From CBDCLY01 sp965218715 (GTDB lineage: Bacteria > Bacteroidota > Bacteroidia > Flavobacteriales_E > Vicingaceae), in the NCBI GenBank assembly GCA_965218715.1, contig CBDCLY010000009.1, positions 1 to 64,000 of the forward strand: 64,000 nt of DNA, written 5' to 3'. A program made the translations under genes and the position numbers. A model generated the notes under the pieces. That model had not been told where the DNA came from and did not search any database. It saw only the letters and a program-made list of their open reading frames with translations. Position 1 is the first letter of the stretch. Each line of letters starts with the position of its first letter. Of the stretch, positions 45,067 to 53,766 are shown one piece after another.

Positions 45067-45882
45067 ATGACAAGGAATATTATTGATTTTTCAACAATTC
45101 AGGTAATGGGCATCATCAACATCAATCCTGATTCATTTTTTAAGACTAGCCGTGCTCAAACAAGTGTCATGGTTTTAAAACAGGCAGAAAAAATGCTGGA
45201 AGAAGGCGCTAATATTCTCGACCTTGGTGCATTTTCTAGTCGGCCTGGCGCCGAACTCATATCCCTTGAAGAAGAACTTAAACGATTGAAAGGTCCCTTA
45301 GTCGATTTGATTAAGCGATTCCCCGAAGCTAAAACATCCATCGACACCTATCGTTCGGAAATAGCAGAAATGGCCTTAAATGAAGGTGCAGCGATGATCA
45401 ATGACATCTCTGGTGGCAACTTTGATCCAAGGCTTCCAAAAGTTATTCAGAAATGGGACGTGCCTTATGTAATCATGCACATGAGAGGAGAACCCAAAAC
45501 CATGCAAAGCAATTGTCAGTACAACGATGTTGTTCAGACCGTCTATTCCTTTTTTGAAGAAAAAATTGCTGAGTTCCAAGAATTGGGAATTCGTCAATTG
45601 ATATTGGATCCTGGGTTTGGATTTGCAAAAACCAGAGCTGATAATTTCTTGTTATTAAAGGAGTTGAATCAGTTCAAAAACTTAGGTCAACCTCTTTTAG
45701 TTGGAATTAGCAGGAAAAAGATGGTACAAGAAACCATTGATGCCGAAGTTGAAAACGCCTTAAATGGAAGTACCGCCTTGCACGCGATTGCCCTGCAAAA
45801 TGGCGCAAAGATAGTAAGGGTTCATGATGTTAAAGAAGCGGTAGAAGTTAAGAAGCTTGTCGACTATTTGCAAAAGCAGTAA
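45067..45882 (+). CDS. folP: dihydropteroate synthase
   Basis: 271 aa TIM barrel condensing 6-hydroxymethyl-dihydropterin pyrophosphate with p-aminobenzoate. Signatures: VMGIININPDSFF, GANILDLGAFSSRPGAE, SIDTYRSEIAEMAL, INDISGGNFDPRLP, LILDPGFGFAKTRADN and ISRKKM. Full length. Followed after 10 bp by cdaA, a conserved Bacteroidota pair. Confidence 0.96.
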   Translation: MTRNIIDFSTIQVMGIININPDSFFKTSRAQTSVMVLKQAEKMLEEGANILDLGAFSSRPGAELISLEEELKRLKGPLVDLIKRFPEAKTSIDTYRSEIAEMALNEGAAMINDISGGNFDPRLPKVIQKWDVPYVIMHMRGEPKTMQSNCQYNDVVQTVYSFFEEKIAEFQELGIRQLILDPGFGFAKTRADNFLLLKELNQFKNLGQPLLVGISRKKMVQETIDAEVENALNGSTALHAIALQNGAKIVRVHDVKEAVEVKKLVDYLQKQ

Positions 45883-45892
45883 TATTGTTATC

Positions 45893-46696
45893 ATGATGGA
45901 TGCCTCTTCATTTCTACTTTTCATAAGCATACGTTGGCTAGATGCAATTGACATCTTATTGGTCGCCATCCTACTCTACCAGCTGTATAAACTGGTAAAA
46001 GGAACTGTTGCCATTCGAATCTTTATTGGAATTCTTTCCATTTACCTGATCTGGAAATTGGTATCTGCCCTTCAGATGGATCTTTTATCCGAAATACTCG
46101 GACAGTTCATTGGCGTTGGTGTATTGGCCCTAATTATTGTATTTCAGCAAGAAATCAGACGTTTTTTAATCTTGGTAGGAACGCAAGGCTCTTTTGCAGG
46201 ACCTACATTCCTGAAAAAGCTAATCAATTGGAGTGGTAAAGAAGGAGATGTTCAAGAGCTGAATGTGAATGCCATTATTAAAGCATGTTTCAGCATGTCG
46301 AAAAGTAGAACCGGTGCACTAATCATCGTTTCTATGGATTCAGAATTGCGTTATCAAGCCTCTAGTGGCGAAACAATTGATGCGGCGTTAAATGCTCATT
46401 TATTGGAAAGTATATTCTTTAAGAATAGCCCGCTTCATGATGGTGCGGTTATTATTTTCGAAAATAAGATACATGCAGCACGCTGTATACTTCCTCTTAC
46501 TGAGAATGAAGAAATTCCAGCACAATTTGGTTTAAGACACCGCGCTGCAGTTGGAATAAGTGAAAACTCTACTGCTTTGGCAATTATCGTTTCTGAAGAA
46601 ACGGGAAGCATTTCAACCGCTCAGGGTGGTGAATTGAAGTCCAATGTTTCAACTGAACAATTGGGACTTATTCTAAAAGAACTTTCCCAATCGTAA
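45893..46696 (+). CDS. cdaA: diadenylate cyclase CdaA
   Basis: 267 aa. Three N-terminal membrane segments (WLDAIDILLVAILLYQLYKL, then IRIFIGILSIYLIWKLVSA and FIGVGVLALIIVFQ) precede a DAC domain with the catalytic LHDGAVIIF and LRHRAAVGIS motifs. Makes c-di-AMP from two ATP. I start at the ATG at 45893, 10 bp after folP; a longer frame beginning at 45857 would overlap folP. A second ATG follows immediately at 45896. Confidence 0.94.
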   Translation: MMDASSFLLFISIRWLDAIDILLVAILLYQLYKLVKGTVAIRIFIGILSIYLIWKLVSALQMDLLSEILGQFIGVGVLALIIVFQQEIRRFLILVGTQGSFAGPTFLKKLINWSGKEGDVQELNVNAIIKACFSMSKSRTGALIIVSMDSELRYQASSGETIDAALNAHLLESIFFKNSPLHDGAVIIFENKIHAARCILPLTENEEIPAQFGLRHRAAVGISENSTALAIIVSEETGSISTAQGGELKSNVSTEQLGLILKELSQS

Positions 46697-46704
46697 AATT
46701 AGAT

Positions 46705-47295
46705 TTAAGCCGCTTCTTGTGCTGCTCTAATGCTATCCTGAATTTCAAATTCACGGATAAGCTCTTCTGGAGATTTTCCTAGGTTCTTTAAAGAATACTC
46801 AGCATCATCCGCCATTGCATGATTTGGAAATTTTTCAATAAACATCTCATATAAAACTGCAGCTTGAGAGTATTCTTGCACCTGATTCTCCAAAACAAAT
46901 GCTCTTAAAAACAAAGCGTATGGTCTTTTGTCGTAATCTGGAAATTCTTTATAAACCTTTTCAAAATATTTTAAAGCATCACTGGTGTGGTTTAAACCCA
47001 TAGACAACTCCCCTGCCTTAAATAGATAATCGGCAGCGTTTTCATGGTTGGAGAATCTATTTGCATAGACAACATATACTTCTTTCAATTCAGCAGCCAA
47101 AGAGCCATCAGAAGTTATTGTGTCTTCGTTTAAAGCTTTTTCTCTTTTCTTAATTTCTGCACTTAACTCATCAATGTTCATTTTCTTGATGCTTAAATAG
47201 GCTTCCTCATTGGTGTCTTGGTTTTCGCCATTATTATTCTGACAAGATGCAAATACTAGGCTAAGCCCAAGGATAAATAGAGTTCTAATTTTCAT
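46705..47295 (-). CDS. TPR-repeat lipoprotein
   Basis: 196 aa. The signal peptide ends LVFASC, then an acidic/Asn-rich linker and tetratricopeptide-like helices (AADYLFKAGELSMGLNHTSD, QAAVLYEMFIEKFPNHAMAD). Resembles the C-terminal repeats of CpoB/YbgF or BamD-type lipoproteins; exact role unknown. It ends 8 bp from the convergent cdaA stop and starts 5 bp after the def stop, so it is probably cotranscribed with def. Confidence 0.78.
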   Translation of the reverse strand: MKIRTLFILGLSLVFASCQNNNGENQDTNEEAYLSIKKMNIDELSAEIKKREKALNEDTITSDGSLAAELKEVYVVYANRFSNHENAADYLFKAGELSMGLNHTSDALKYFEKVYKEFPDYDKRPYALFLRAFVLENQVQEYSQAAVLYEMFIEKFPNHAMADDAEYSLKNLGKSPEELIREFEIQDSIRAAQEAA

Positions 47296-47300
47296 GGTTT

Positions 47301-47855
47301 TTATTTTGGAAATTTCATTCGATAAGGCACCTTAACGTTGCCCTTGCTTATATTATTGAGTTTACTTTTTAAAAGTCTTCTTTTTAATGGATTGATTTTG
47401 TCGGTAAATAGAATTCCTTCGATGTGATCATATTCATGCTGAATTATTCTAGCCGCAATTCCATCAAAAGTTTCTTCAATCAATTCAAATTTTTCATTGT
47501 AATATTCTATGACAATCTTTGGCTTTCTGCTTACGTCTTCTCTAACTCCAGGAATGCTTAAACAGCCTTCATTAAAGCTCCAATCTGTCCCTTCTTCTTC
47601 AATTATTATAGGATTGATGAAGGTTTTCTTAAAGTCCTTCAAGGAAGGTTCATCTTCTTCAAAAGGTGAAGCATCTACGATAAAGATTCGAATTGTTTTT
47701 CCAATTTGTGGTGCAGCCAAGCCCACGCCTTCTGCCTTGTACATGGTTTCATACATGTTTTCAATCAATTCTCCTAAAAATGGATAATCTCCATCTATCT
47801 CTTGGGCTTCCTTTTTCAATACTGGGTCACCGTATGCCACAATTGGTAATATCAT
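47301..47855 (-). CDS. def: peptide deformylase
   Basis: 184 aa. Removes the formyl group from nascent Met. All three motifs are present: GVGLAAPQIG, EGCLSIPGVRE (Cys ligand) and HEYDHIEG (two His ligands and the catalytic Glu). The ATG at 47855 begins the conserved MILPIVAYGDPVLKK. A longer frame from 47912 adds 19 residues lying across the promoter. Pairs functionally with fmt at 27.1 kb. Confidence 0.96.
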   Translation of the reverse strand: MILPIVAYGDPVLKKEAQEIDGDYPFLGELIENMYETMYKAEGVGLAAPQIGKTIRIFIVDASPFEEDEPSLKDFKKTFINPIIIEEEGTDWSFNEGCLSIPGVREDVSRKPKIVIEYYNEKFELIEETFDGIAARIIQHEYDHIEGILFTDKINPLKRRLLKSKLNNISKGNVKVPYRMKFPK

Positions 47856-47859
47856 TCGG

Positions 47860-47867
47860 CAAATGTA
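47860..47867 (-). promoter_or_regulatory. candidate -7 box for def
   Basis: TACATTTG on the minus strand ends 4 nt before the def ATG, implying a leaderless transcript. Fits the consensus exactly at the fixed positions. Confidence 0.45.
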
Positions 47868-47951
47868 ATTAAAGCTTAAAATTAAATCCAAATCTAGAGG
47901 AAGGCTTTTCATGCCGAATGGCTAATTTCGCAACACATTAAATTGGAATCT

Positions 47952-50363
47952 ATGAGCAAAGCAGAGGTCAAAGAAATGAATTCAGAAACTTCATTAAATA
48001 AAGATGAGTTTAAAACCATCATCTTAGAAGATTACAGATTAGTTAATATCAGTAGAGAAACTTCTCTTCTTGGAAGAAAAGAAGTCCTTACTGGAAAGGC
48101 CAAATTTGGAATTTTTGGAGATGGAAAAGAATTGCCTCAAATTGCGCTTTCCAAGTATTTTCAAGAAGGAGATTTCAGATCTGGTTATTATAGAGATCAA
48201 ACTTTAATGATGGCGATTGGACAATTAAACGTTGAAGGATTTTTTGCCCAGCTTTACGCCCACCCTAATGTTGAGAACGAACCAGCTTCTGGAGGCCGGT
48301 CGATGAATGGCCATTATGCTACAAGAAGTTTAGATGAAAATGGAAATTGGAAACAGCTGAAAGACATGAAAAACTCCTCGGCTGATATCTCTCCAACTGC
48401 TGGACAAATGCCAAGGTTATTGGGTTTAGCGCAGGCATCTAAAGTCTATCGAAACCACGAAGGCATCTCAGAAGATAATGCATTTAGTAGAAAAGGAAAT
48501 GAAGTTGCTTTTGGTACCATTGGAGATGCCAGTACTTCTGAAGGATTATTTTGGGAAACCATAAATGCAGCAGGTGTGTTGCAAGTTCCAATTGTGATGT
48601 CGGTTTGGGATGATGGACATGGAATTTCTGTTCCAAAAAAGTACCAAACTACCAAAGAAAGCATTTCGACGGTTTTAAAAGGTTTTCAAAGAGAAGGCAA
48701 TGGACCAGGATATGAAATCTTTAAGACCAAAGGCTGGGATTATCAAGACTTGGTAAACACCTATGAAAAGGCAGTCCATTTAGCTAGAACAGAGCATGTT
48801 CCAGTTTTGGTTCATGTAGAAGAAGTTACCCAACCACAAGGACATTCTACTTCTGGTTCACATGAAAGGTACAAATCAAAAGAACGCTTGCAATGGGAAG
48901 AAGATTTTGATTGCATCAAACAGTTTGGAGATTGGATCATCAAAAATGGATTGGCCAAGCAGGAGGACTTAGATGAAATAAAAAAGGCAGCTCAGAAAGA
49001 AGTTCGAAATTCGAAGAAGGCTGCTTGGGATAATTTCTTAGAAGAAATAAAAGTTGAAAAGGATCAATTGCTTGAATTGTTAAAAGGAATCAATGAAGAT
49101 GGCTTAAGTGGGCTTATCTCTTCCTTAGAAAACAATCCAGAACCCATTCGTAAGGAGGTAATTTCTACAGCTCGAAAAGCCTTATGGATTTGCAAAGGCC
49201 AAGAGAGTGAGGCAAAAACTGCATTATCAGCTTGGTTAAGCGAAATGAAACAGAGCAACGAAAGACGTTTTAGCAGTCATTTGCACAGTGAATCTGATTC
49301 ATCTCCTTTAAAATTAGCAGCTACACCTGCTGTTTATGCAGATGATGCTAAAAAGGTAGATGGAAGGGTTGTCCTAAGAGATAACTTTGACGCACTTTTT
49401 GCAAAATATCCTGAAGTATTGATTTTTGGAGAAGACGCTGGAAAAATTGGTGATGTTAATCAAGGATTAGAAGGCTTACAAGAGAAATATGGTGAACTAA
49501 GAGTTTCTGATACAGGGATTAGAGAAGCCACCATTGCCGGACAAGGAATTGGAATGGCCATGCGTGGTTTAAGACCAATTGCAGAAATCCAGTACTTGGA
49601 TTATTTGCTCTATGCATTGCAAATCATGAGTGATGATTTAGCAACTGTTCAATACCGTTCTGCTGGTGGACAAAAAGCTCCATTGATTGTGAGAACTAGA
49701 GGACATCGTTTAGAAGGCATTTGGCATTCTGGATCACCTATGGGACTTATAGTAAATGCTTTAAAAGGAATTCATGTTTGTGTGCCTAGGAACTTAACGG
49801 ATGCGGCAGGTTTTTACAATACCCTGCTTCAAGGTGATGATCCAGCATTGGTCATAGAACCACTTAATGCCTACAGAAGTAAGGAGTTGATGCCAGATAA
49901 TCTTGGTGAATTTACGCTACCATTAGGAATCCCTAACATAGTAAAAGAAGGAAATGACTTAACAATTGTTTCTTATGGTTCAACTTGCAATCTAGCAGAG
50001 ATGGCCTTAAAAGAATTGGAGCAAATGGGGATATCTGCTGAACTGATAGATGTTAGAACTTTGATGCCTTTTGATTTGAATGGAATGATTGCCGACTCCA
50101 TAAAGAAAACCAATAAGGTCCTTTTCTTAGATGAAGACGTAAGAGGCGGAGCAAGCGCTTATATGATGCAAAAGGTGTTGGAAGATCAAGGTGCTTATTA
50201 TCATTTAGATGTTGAACCTAAAACCTTAGCAGCAAAAGATCATCGTCCGGCTTATGGAACAGATGGCGACTATTTTTCTAAACCTAGCTTAGAAGATATA
50301 GTGGAGGCCGCTTACGACTTGATGCGAGATGTGAATCCTAGTCAGTTTCCGGCCATTCACTAA
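47952..50363 (+). CDS. 2-oxoacid dehydrogenase E1, fused alpha-beta subunits
   Basis: 803 aa. The alpha half (about 1-380) has the thiamine-diphosphate region GTIGDASTSEGLFWETINAA followed by VPIVMSVWDDG. The beta half (about 455-803) has VLIFGEDAGKIGDVNQGL, IREATIAGQGIGMAMRGLRP and FLDEDVRGGASAYMMQKVLE. This matches the fused branched-chain or pyruvate-type E1 common in Bacteroidota; substrate choice is uncertain. E2 and E3 are not adjacent. I prefer the ATG at 47952 over the TTG at 47943. Converges on DUF3667 with a 4-bp overlap. Confidence 0.92.
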   Translation: MSKAEVKEMNSETSLNKDEFKTIILEDYRLVNISRETSLLGRKEVLTGKAKFGIFGDGKELPQIALSKYFQEGDFRSGYYRDQTLMMAIGQLNVEGFFAQLYAHPNVENEPASGGRSMNGHYATRSLDENGNWKQLKDMKNSSADISPTAGQMPRLLGLAQASKVYRNHEGISEDNAFSRKGNEVAFGTIGDASTSEGLFWETINAAGVLQVPIVMSVWDDGHGISVPKKYQTTKESISTVLKGFQREGNGPGYEIFKTKGWDYQDLVNTYEKAVHLARTEHVPVLVHVEEVTQPQGHSTSGSHERYKSKERLQWEEDFDCIKQFGDWIIKNGLAKQEDLDEIKKAAQKEVRNSKKAAWDNFLEEIKVEKDQLLELLKGINEDGLSGLISSLENNPEPIRKEVISTARKALWICKGQESEAKTALSAWLSEMKQSNERRFSSHLHSESDSSPLKLAATPAVYADDAKKVDGRVVLRDNFDALFAKYPEVLIFGEDAGKIGDVNQGLEGLQEKYGELRVSDTGIREATIAGQGIGMAMRGLRPIAEIQYLDYLLYALQIMSDDLATVQYRSAGGQKAPLIVRTRGHRLEGIWHSGSPMGLIVNALKGIHVCVPRNLTDAAGFYNTLLQGDDPALVIEPLNAYRSKELMPDNLGEFTLPLGIPNIVKEGNDLTIVSYGSTCNLAEMALKELEQMGISAELIDVRTLMPFDLNGMIADSIKKTNKVLFLDEDVRGGASAYMMQKVLEDQGAYYHLDVEPKTLAAKDHRPAYGTDGDYFSKPSLEDIVEAAYDLMRDVNPSQFPAIH

Positions 50364-51139
50364 GCGGGTTTAAAGGGATTATCCATTCCCATAGCCTTCA
50401 TGATGAGCACTGTTGGTATCAATAAGATGAGAAAAAGGACGCTGAACATAATCACCGTTAGAATGAACATCAAAATGTATTTAGCGATGGCCTCAAACCA
50501 GCCTACATCCAAGGTTTGAACAAACACCCTGCAAATCACCAGTGCACCAAGTACTATACTAGCAGTTGATAATAAACCTGTTTCAGGAAAAAACATGTAG
50601 GCTATGGTTAAGGGCAAACCAATGATGATAGAGCCACTTTGCGCAAACGACATCATGATGAGATGCTCTGCATAATTCAAACCCTTGGATTTAAACAACC
50701 AATAAGAACTTAAAGAGAATATCGGAATCATGACCATGATGACAAAACTCATGTATTGTTTCATGAATTCCATGGTCATTCTTGTCGATTCTAGTTGCTC
50801 CTGATCCATTCCCATGGCTTGGTTCATGTTCACACCTGTTTCTTCAAATGCGCCAGATGCCACACCAATAATGGCTGATATAGTAGCCCAAATGAAAACA
50901 AAGCGAAAAGGATGCGCATAACGAATGGTAATTCCATCAAGAAACTCTTTCACCACCACTCCTGGTCGCATGGTAATGGCTTTAGAAGTGTATAAAAATC
51001 CTTTATCGAAATTAAAGATGCTGTGAAATGCCCAGTAAATTGACTCTTTTAAGGTGAATCTCTTGTTGATGTATTTTTGTCCGCAAGTAGGACAATATTC
51101 CCCATCAAAAGATCTTGCACAGTTTTTACATTCTATCAT
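50360..51139 (-). CDS. DUF3667 zinc-ribbon membrane protein
   Basis: 259 aa. The N-terminal zinc ribbon CKNCARSFDGEYCPTCGQKY is followed by the family signature NFDKGFLYTSKAITMRPGVV and IRYAHPFRFVFIWATISAI, then five hydrophobic segments. An intact relative of the frameshifted gene at 21.3-22.2 kb, and the best guide to that gene's true N-terminus. Function unknown. Confidence 0.9.
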   Translation of the reverse strand: MIECKNCARSFDGEYCPTCGQKYINKRFTLKESIYWAFHSIFNFDKGFLYTSKAITMRPGVVVKEFLDGITIRYAHPFRFVFIWATISAIIGVASGAFEETGVNMNQAMGMDQEQLESTRMTMEFMKQYMSFVIMVMIPIFSLSSYWLFKSKGLNYAEHLIMMSFAQSGSIIIGLPLTIAYMFFPETGLLSTASIVLGALVICRVFVQTLDVGWFEAIAKYILMFILTVIMFSVLFLILLIPTVLIMKAMGMDNPFKPA

Positions 51140-51169
51140 GCTACAAATAAAATAAAAATTAAGTCAATT

Positions 51170-51523
51170 CTATTTTTTATAACGCTTGTCAATTTTGATG
51201 GCTTGTTCTAAAGAACTGACAATGGCCTCGTAAGGCAAGCTTTCCAAGTCTGAGATTTCTATTCCTTTAATTAATTTCCTTCCTTTTGCCAATAACAAGC
51301 CTGAATCATCTTGCATTAAATGCCCTTGGGTAAAGCAACATTCAATGCCTCCATTCTTCAGCGGATTTAAATACAAAATCCATTTCTTACCATAGTAGAA
51401 AGGAATCTTAAAGGATAATTTTGGATGCAGTTGAAACTGTCTAAGGAGTAAGTCGTGTAGGAAAAGCATAACTTCTCTTTGATTTCCCTCTTGTCGATCA
51501 ATGTAAAGTTCTACTTCATTCAT
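51170..51523 (-). CDS. DUF1801 domain-containing protein
   Basis: 117 aa. Starts MNEVELYIDRQEGNQREVML and carries LSFKIPFYYGKKWILYLNP and IECCFTQGHLM, the YdhG/DUF1801 pattern of small soluble proteins of unknown role. Its start overlaps the 3' end of the XRE gene by 8 bp, so the two are coupled. Confidence 0.82.
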   Translation of the reverse strand: MNEVELYIDRQEGNQREVMLFLHDLLLRQFQLHPKLSFKIPFYYGKKWILYLNPLKNGGIECCFTQGHLMQDDSGLLLAKGRKLIKGIEISDLESLPYEAIVSSLEQAIKIDKRYKK

Positions 51524-51716
51524 CTTCTTCCAATTGGAAAAATGCATTGACAGGCGCTTCAAAAACCCGCGAAAGCTTTAATGCTAATGTCGTAGAGGGG
51601 TTGTATCTCCCCTTCTCTACCGCATTGATGGTTTGTCGGGAAACACCCACCAATTTAGCAAGATCATCTTGAGTGATGTCCTTTTTTGCCCTTTCAACTT
51701 TTATGCTATTCTTCAC
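51516..51716 (-). CDS. small XRE-family transcriptional regulator
   Basis: 66 aa consisting almost wholly of one helix-turn-helix: KKDITQDDLAKLVGVSRQTI then NAVEKGRYNPSTTLALKLSR. Resembles YozG-type compact regulators, often encoded with small membrane or DUF partners. Probably regulates itself and the overlapping DUF1801 gene. The acidic end (FFQLEEDE) is normal for the type. Confidence 0.9.
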   Translation of the reverse strand: MKNSIKVERAKKDITQDDLAKLVGVSRQTINAVEKGRYNPSTTLALKLSRVFEAPVNAFFQLEEDE

Positions 51717-51806
51717 AGGTATTTTTATAGACCCTAAATGTAAAGTATTCTTAACATTTTGTAAAAGAAAATCAAAAATGCTTTGGAGAAAATTTTTGGA
51801 GCCTTG

Positions 51807-52637
51807 CTAATTTCCTCTCAAAGGAATGTTTACACCAAAGACATAATTGTATTGCAGAAAATTAAATTTCTGTCTAGCCTTTTCACCGCTATCTGGCGAA
51901 ATCCTCACATTTTGCATGTTGGCATGGCCAAATTTCAATTCTGTTTGCAAGAAATAACGACCATTAAAACTGATGTTAATGCCCAAAAGCGCATTAAAAG
52001 CATAACCGGCCACATTGAACTCATCATAGCTTTCTCCATTGAACAAGGTTGCATTGGTTTTCGGGAAAAGGATTCCTGTTCCAAGGCCTACAAAAGCATC
52101 CATGGTGAATTTGCCAATCTGCTTTAATCGTTCATGTCTTCTAAAATCGATGTTTTCATAATTTAATCCATCTGTATGCTCAAAGCGCAAGAAGTCCAAT
52201 GTTAGCTCTTTCTCTTGATTATTGTAAACACCATCAAACTGGCTAGAATTGGCAATGTAACCATCCATTTCAACTTTTTGAAAGGCTTGCATCACATACT
52301 TCATGTGATCGTTTCCAATCGATATGCTGTATCGATCACTAATGAAATAGCCTATTCTGGCATTGTATTGAGGAATGGTGATGGTAGAGGGTCGGATGTA
52401 TTCCAAAGATAAATCTGTTGGTCGGTTTTTAGCAATAACATCCTTTAAAACAAAATTGTAGTCGTTTCCTTCAAAATAAATGTCAGATTTGCTATAAGCG
52501 CTTATGTTCCATCCCCAATAAACATAGAGTTTACCTGCATTGCGATACCGTCTATTTTCACTTTTAGCTTCTTGAGCCATTGCGCTAAAGCTAGCACATA
52601 AAAAGCAAAGTAAAATCAGGTTTTTTAAGGCATTCAT
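51807..52637 (-). CDS. outer membrane beta-barrel protein
   Basis: 276 aa. The signal peptide ends SFSAMAQ. The body alternates short amphipathic strands with Tyr/Phe girdles (YNARIGYFISDRYSISIGND, FNALLGINISFNGRYFLQTE, FNFLQYNYVFGVNIPL), as in small Bacteroidota porin-like barrels. The C-terminal strand ends near Leu-Arg-Gly-Asn rather than in a terminal Phe. Role unknown. A -7 box lies directly upstream. Confidence 0.82.
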   Translation of the reverse strand: MNALKNLILLCFLCASFSAMAQEAKSENRRYRNAGKLYVYWGWNISAYSKSDIYFEGNDYNFVLKDVIAKNRPTDLSLEYIRPSTITIPQYNARIGYFISDRYSISIGNDHMKYVMQAFQKVEMDGYIANSSQFDGVYNNQEKELTLDFLRFEHTDGLNYENIDFRRHERLKQIGKFTMDAFVGLGTGILFPKTNATLFNGESYDEFNVAGYAFNALLGINISFNGRYFLQTELKFGHANMQNVRISPDSGEKARQKFNFLQYNYVFGVNIPLRGN

Positions 52638-52642
52638 TGCGG

Positions 52643-52650
52643 CAAAATTA
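52643..52650 (-). promoter_or_regulatory. candidate -7 box for the beta-barrel gene
   Basis: TAATTTTG on the minus strand ends 5 nt before the ATG at 52637, again implying a very short leader. Confidence 0.4.
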
Positions 52651-52679
52651 GCAGTTTTAATTTAGCTGAATGCTTTTCT

Positions 52680-53675
52680 CTAATTCTTTTGGACCAATCC
52701 TTTAATGCTAATGGCATTGAGCGGAAACTCTAGAAAAACATGAAGAAAGCTCAACATGAATAAGGCGATGAAACCTGTTTCATAATCAAAAGCATAAATC
52801 AAGATAGCGGCAAGCCAAATGAGGCCGATCCACCAGGTCTTTTTAATACTCAAAGCATTTTTCCAACCGATTACAGAAGTTTTAGAAAACCAGTTCAAGT
52901 AATGGTAAGTATATGCGAAAGCAATGAAAATTTGAATGCGAAAACCCATTTCAGAAAAGACCTTAAAGCTCTCCCCTTCTTTTAATCCAAAGAATTGAGC
53001 CACCATCTGACTTACTCCAACCATGTTGCTGGTGACAAAAGCATCAATGGTGCTTTGCTCTACTCGATAATCTTGAGGATTCAGTGGAAACTTGATGATG
53101 ATGATTGGCATTAAAAACAATATTATGGCGGCCAAAAATCCTGGTTTGCTTTTGGATCTTTTTGCACCATACAACATGAATAGTCCGGTAAACAGAAATA
53201 CATGAATTAAGGTAGGTAGAAATAACCCGATGACATACATCCCTTTTGGAATAAAGGAATGCGCCATTATTGCTATGAAGCAACTTATGGGCAAAAGAAT
53301 TAATATCTGCTTCGTTTCTCGAATAAAAATGAGTCCCACAGCAAATAGAAATGCAGAAAGAATTAAGGCTGGACTATAACTCGCTGTTTCAATCAAAGTA
53401 GAGCTCAACACCGTTTCAGTATCCATAATTCCTAAGAGTTTGGCGATTGGATAAAGAGAGATTATAACCGCTAAGAACACAAATACCCAAACCCATGTCT
53501 TGCTGCTTTTGGTGAAAAAATTATTGGCATTTAGCCAATTTATTTCCGTCAAATAATGCAATGGACCTAAAACCGCATAAGAAAAGAGGAAGAGCTTAAA
53601 GGGCAATTGAATGGCCAGAAACAAAGACAAAAAAAGCAGTCCAATATTGAGGTAGTCGATTCGTTTAGCGTCCAT
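52680..53675 (-). CDS. polytopic membrane protein of unknown function
   Basis: 331 aa with about nine to ten hydrophobic segments. Histidines fall in or beside them: AVLGPLHYLTEINWL, AIMAHSFIPKG, PTLIHVFLFTGLFMLYG, FAYTYHYLNWFSKT and LSFLHVFLEFPLN. The pattern recalls metal-dependent membrane oxygenases such as Brp/Blh carotene dioxygenase, but I see no family-defining motif, so no function is assigned. Start ATG at 53675 (MDAKRIDYLN) rather than the alternative start at 53693. Divergent from the SulP gene. Confidence 0.75.
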   Translation of the reverse strand: MDAKRIDYLNIGLLFLSLFLAIQLPFKLFLFSYAVLGPLHYLTEINWLNANNFFTKSSKTWVWVFVFLAVIISLYPIAKLLGIMDTETVLSSTLIETASYSPALILSAFLFAVGLIFIRETKQILILLPISCFIAIMAHSFIPKGMYVIGLFLPTLIHVFLFTGLFMLYGAKRSKSKPGFLAAIILFLMPIIIIKFPLNPQDYRVEQSTIDAFVTSNMVGVSQMVAQFFGLKEGESFKVFSEMGFRIQIFIAFAYTYHYLNWFSKTSVIGWKNALSIKKTWWIGLIWLAAILIYAFDYETGFIALFMLSFLHVFLEFPLNAISIKGLVQKN

Positions 53676-53741
53676 CGCTTCGAAAGTACACAATCAATGT
53701 TGAAAGCACTAAGCTTTCTGCAATTGCTCAGTCAAATCCCG

Positions 53742-53749
53742 TACTTTTG
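53742..53749 (+). promoter_or_regulatory. candidate -7 box for the SulP gene
   Basis: TACTTTTG, 17 nt before the ATG at 53767. Only a weak -33 (CTG, spacer about 21). Confidence 0.45.
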
Positions 53750-53766
53750 CCCGCTAAATTTTAAGC

